From Brevibacillus sedimenti (GTDB lineage Bacteria > Bacillota > Bacilli > Brevibacillales > Brevibacillaceae), in NCBI RefSeq assembly GCF_020923495.1, contig NZ_CP064048.1, forward strand, positions 3,411,001-3,475,000: DNA of 64,000 nt, in the 5' to 3' direction. The stretch's first letter is position 1; each line of letters opens with the position of its first letter. Below, in pieces: positions 62,391-64,000 of the stretch. Both the position numbers and the translations under genes were made by a program. The notes beneath the pieces are model-generated. The model was given only the letters and a program-made list of their open reading frames with translations, searched no databases and was not told the DNA's origin.

Positions 62391-63020
62391 CTATGATGCC
62401 GTGGGGGCCAGCCCGGTAAACAGCAGGACGCGTGCAGGTGCAGCGTCGGTCCCCACGATTTTCAGCGGAGCCGCCACCATGAAATACTCGCCTGCTTCCA
62501 CTTCTTTCAAGCGAAGGCCTTCCATGACGATCACGCCGTGTTGAAACAGGATGTGATGCGTCGGATGGCCCGGCTGATCCCGCTCGATGCCAAGCGCATC
62601 AATGCCTATTCCGCGAACGCCCAGCTGAGCCAGATATTCGGCTCCATCCTGCGCCAGGAAGACAAAATCAAAACGGAATTCATCAACATCGGAGTTTCTG
62701 GTTTTCAAGAGAACAAAATCGCCCTTGCGAATCGCAAATCGCTCCAAGTCCTCCTTTGTGATCCGGTCGTGGACCCCTGTCAGATCCAGCACAGTGCACA
62801 TGCCGACCAGACTGTCGAGCGGTATGCTTTCAAACGTGTCCCCGTCGGTCATCATGTGCAGCGGCGCGTCAATATGCGTGCCCGTGTGCACATCCATGTC
62901 GATGCGGGATTCGGTTACATATCCATTCGTGACCGTTTTCAGCTTTGGCTGCTTTTCCGGTTTGTTTTTGTACACGGCCATGCCTTCAAAAATTGATCCG
63001 GTTACATCGTAGATTTTCAT
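62391..63020 (-). CDS. Cyclase-family hydrolase (kynurenine formamidase-like)
   Basis: 209 residues of the Cyclase fold. The metal-binding motif is VHTGTHIDAPLHM near residue 45; further conserved RKGDFVLLKT and GIGIDALGIERDQPGHPTH. Members hydrolyse N-formylkynurenine or related amides, but no tryptophan catabolic genes are adjacent, so the substrate is open. ATG at 63020. Separated by 120 bases from zwf. Confidence 0.85.
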   Translation of the reverse strand: MKIYDVTGSIFEGMAVYKNKPEKQPKLKTVTNGYVTESRIDMDVHTGTHIDAPLHMMTDGDTFESIPLDSLVGMCTVLDLTGVHDRITKEDLERFAIRKGDFVLLKTRNSDVDEFRFDFVFLAQDGAEYLAQLGVRGIGIDALGIERDQPGHPTHHILFQHGVIVMEGLRLKEVEAGEYFMVAAPLKIVGTDAAPARVLLFTGLAPTAS

Positions 63021-63140
63021 GTGGAGTCACCTGCCTGGACATATGTTTTGAAAATGGCTGCTATTCCACTGCAAATACTGCTGTTCCACAGCATCTGCCG
63101 GTTTGTGCCCGATCTCGCCATCACGTCAATGGAAAGGCAT

Positions 63141-64000
63141 CTACATCGATGCGGACAGCATTTCCCTGCGAACCACCAGCGTTCCTTCTTCCGCATGGCG
63201 GTTGAGTTCCCACCATGAAAAACCGTCTTCCTCCAGCAGGCGAAAAGCGGCTTCGGGACCCTGCGTGCCGGCTTCGTACAAATGAAGCGGAACTTGCTGA
63301 TCGGAGAAGGCGTCGAGAATGGGCTGCACCCACTTCCAGCACCATTCAACCTCTTCCCAATGGGCAAAGAACGTAGAGTCGCCTCGCAGCGCGTCATAGA
63401 GCAACAGCTCATAGGCTTCGGGCACATCGTTGGCATTTGCCGCAAACTCCATGGTGATCGGCTCCACCCTGCTGTCTTTCCCCGGATGCTTGCTGTTTAA
63501 TTGAAACGAAACACCCTCGTGCGGATTTACATGGATGACCAACAGATTGGGAGCTGGATTCACATGGACGGGATACGACTCCCTCAACGGATTCTTGAAT
63601 TCGATCACGATTCGGGTCGACTTCTCCTGCATGCGCTTCCCGGTCCGGATATAAAAGGGGACCCCGCTCCACATCTCGTTGTCAATCCACAGCCGGGCGG
63701 CGACGAACGTATCGGTGTTCGACTCCCTGTCCACCCCCGGCTCGTCCCGGTACGCCGCTGCCGGCTTCCCGTTGATCCATCCGCTTCCGTACTGCCCGCG
63801 AACCACATGCTTGGCCACGTCTTCCCGACGCAGCGGACGCAGCGCTTTTACCACCTTGATCTTTTCATTGCGGATTTCCCGGGCGGAAAACTGCCGGGGC
63901 ATTTGCATCGCCGTCATCATGAGCAGTTGGAGCAGGTGGTTTTGAAACATGTCCCGAATCGCGCCCGCCTTGTCGTAATACCCTGCCCGTTCTTCCACCC
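63141..64000 (-). CDS. zwf: Glucose-6-phosphate 1-dehydrogenase, C-terminal part, cut by window edge
   Basis: The frame is open to the right edge, so the 5' part lies outside. The visible 285 or so codons are the C-terminal beta domain: VVRGQYGSGWINGK, VDRESNTDTFVAARLWIDNEMW, VPFYIRTGKRM and PEAYELLLYDALRGDSTFF. It makes 6-phosphogluconolactone and NADPH, first step of the pentose phosphate pathway. The C-terminus LEEDGFSWWEL is normal. Confidence 0.95.
   Translation of the reverse strand, partial: VEERAGYYDKAGAIRDMFQNHLLQLLMMTAMQMPRQFSAREIRNEKIKVVKALRPLRREDVAKHVVRGQYGSGWINGKPAAAYRDEPGVDRESNTDTFVAARLWIDNEMWSGVPFYIRTGKRMQEKSTRIVIEFKNPLRESYPVHVNPAPNLLVIHVNPHEGVSFQLNSKHPGKDSRVEPITMEFAANANDVPEAYELLLYDALRGDSTFFAHWEEVEWCWKWVQPILDAFSDQQVPLHLYEAGTQGPEAAFRLLEEDGFSWWELNRHAEEGTLVVRREMLSASM

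Noticed and set aside
1-64000. CRISPR arrays, rRNA, tRNA, integrases or insertion sequences
   Set aside because: No regularly spaced direct repeats, no transposase or integrase reading frame and no recognisable rRNA or tRNA sequence was seen on either strand.

Overview
The window looks like the chromosome of an endospore-forming Bacillales species of moderately high GC, in the Brevibacillus/Paenibacillaceae direction; the genus is an inference. Evidence: strong AGGAGG-type ribosome binding sites, a GerA germinant receptor subunit, a CwlD-type amidase, a Spo0E-like protein and tiny YjcZ-type sporulation peptides.

Layout. 1-5.3 kb: the 3' part of a bifunctional NAD(P)HX repair gene, a secreted-type nuclease, a decayed flavin monooxygenase and a YcnJ-YcnI copper pair. 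5.4-10.2 kb: a lipoprotein and a Fur-boxed siderophore/heme-iron operon. 10.3-17.3 kb: a structured repeat, the amidase, small spore peptides, a nickel/cobalt permease, a molybdopterin oxidoreductase and a GerA subunit. 17.4-25.6 kb: a glycolate/lactate operon on the minus strand (malate synthase, GntR regulator, GlcE, GlcF, GlcD, permease). 25.7-57.6 kb: one very long minus-strand operon of about 18 genes. 57.9-59.8 kb: a divergent, AT-richer regulator plus a small exported peptide, then a Spo0E-like gene. 59.8-64 kb: tiny spore peptides, an AraC-GyrI regulator, a cupin, a cyclase and the 3' part of zwf.

The centrepiece is the 32-kb operon. It starts with an FMN reductase and a 40-residue acidic peptide, followed by a terminator-like hairpin. 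Then come TldD, TldE, an MFS exporter and seven different 810-865-residue proteins of the lantibiotic-dehydratase N-terminal (LanB) family, none with a C-terminal elimination domain. Interspersed are two large TPR proteins, a ThiO-like FAD oxidase, a radical-SAM/B12-like protein without the iron-sulfur cysteines, another TPR protein and a glycosyltransferase-TPR fusion. The small peptide has no Ser, Thr or Cys, so ordinary LanB dehydration cannot act on it. The best reading is a pearlin-type pathway: the peptide is a scaffold, the seven small LanBs are peptide aminoacyl-tRNA ligases (PEARLs) that build on its C-terminal alanine, other enzymes modify the added residues, TldD/E cut the product off and the MFS protein exports it. 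An adjacent XRE-TPR regulator with its own signal-peptide-like peptide suggests cell-density control. Seven PEARL-like genes on one transcript is, as far as I know, unusually many; the product cannot be deduced from sequence.

Four genes carry single-base homopolymer frameshifts (esterase, GlcD, a TPR protein, the first PEARL), so sequence errors should be considered before calling them pseudogenes.
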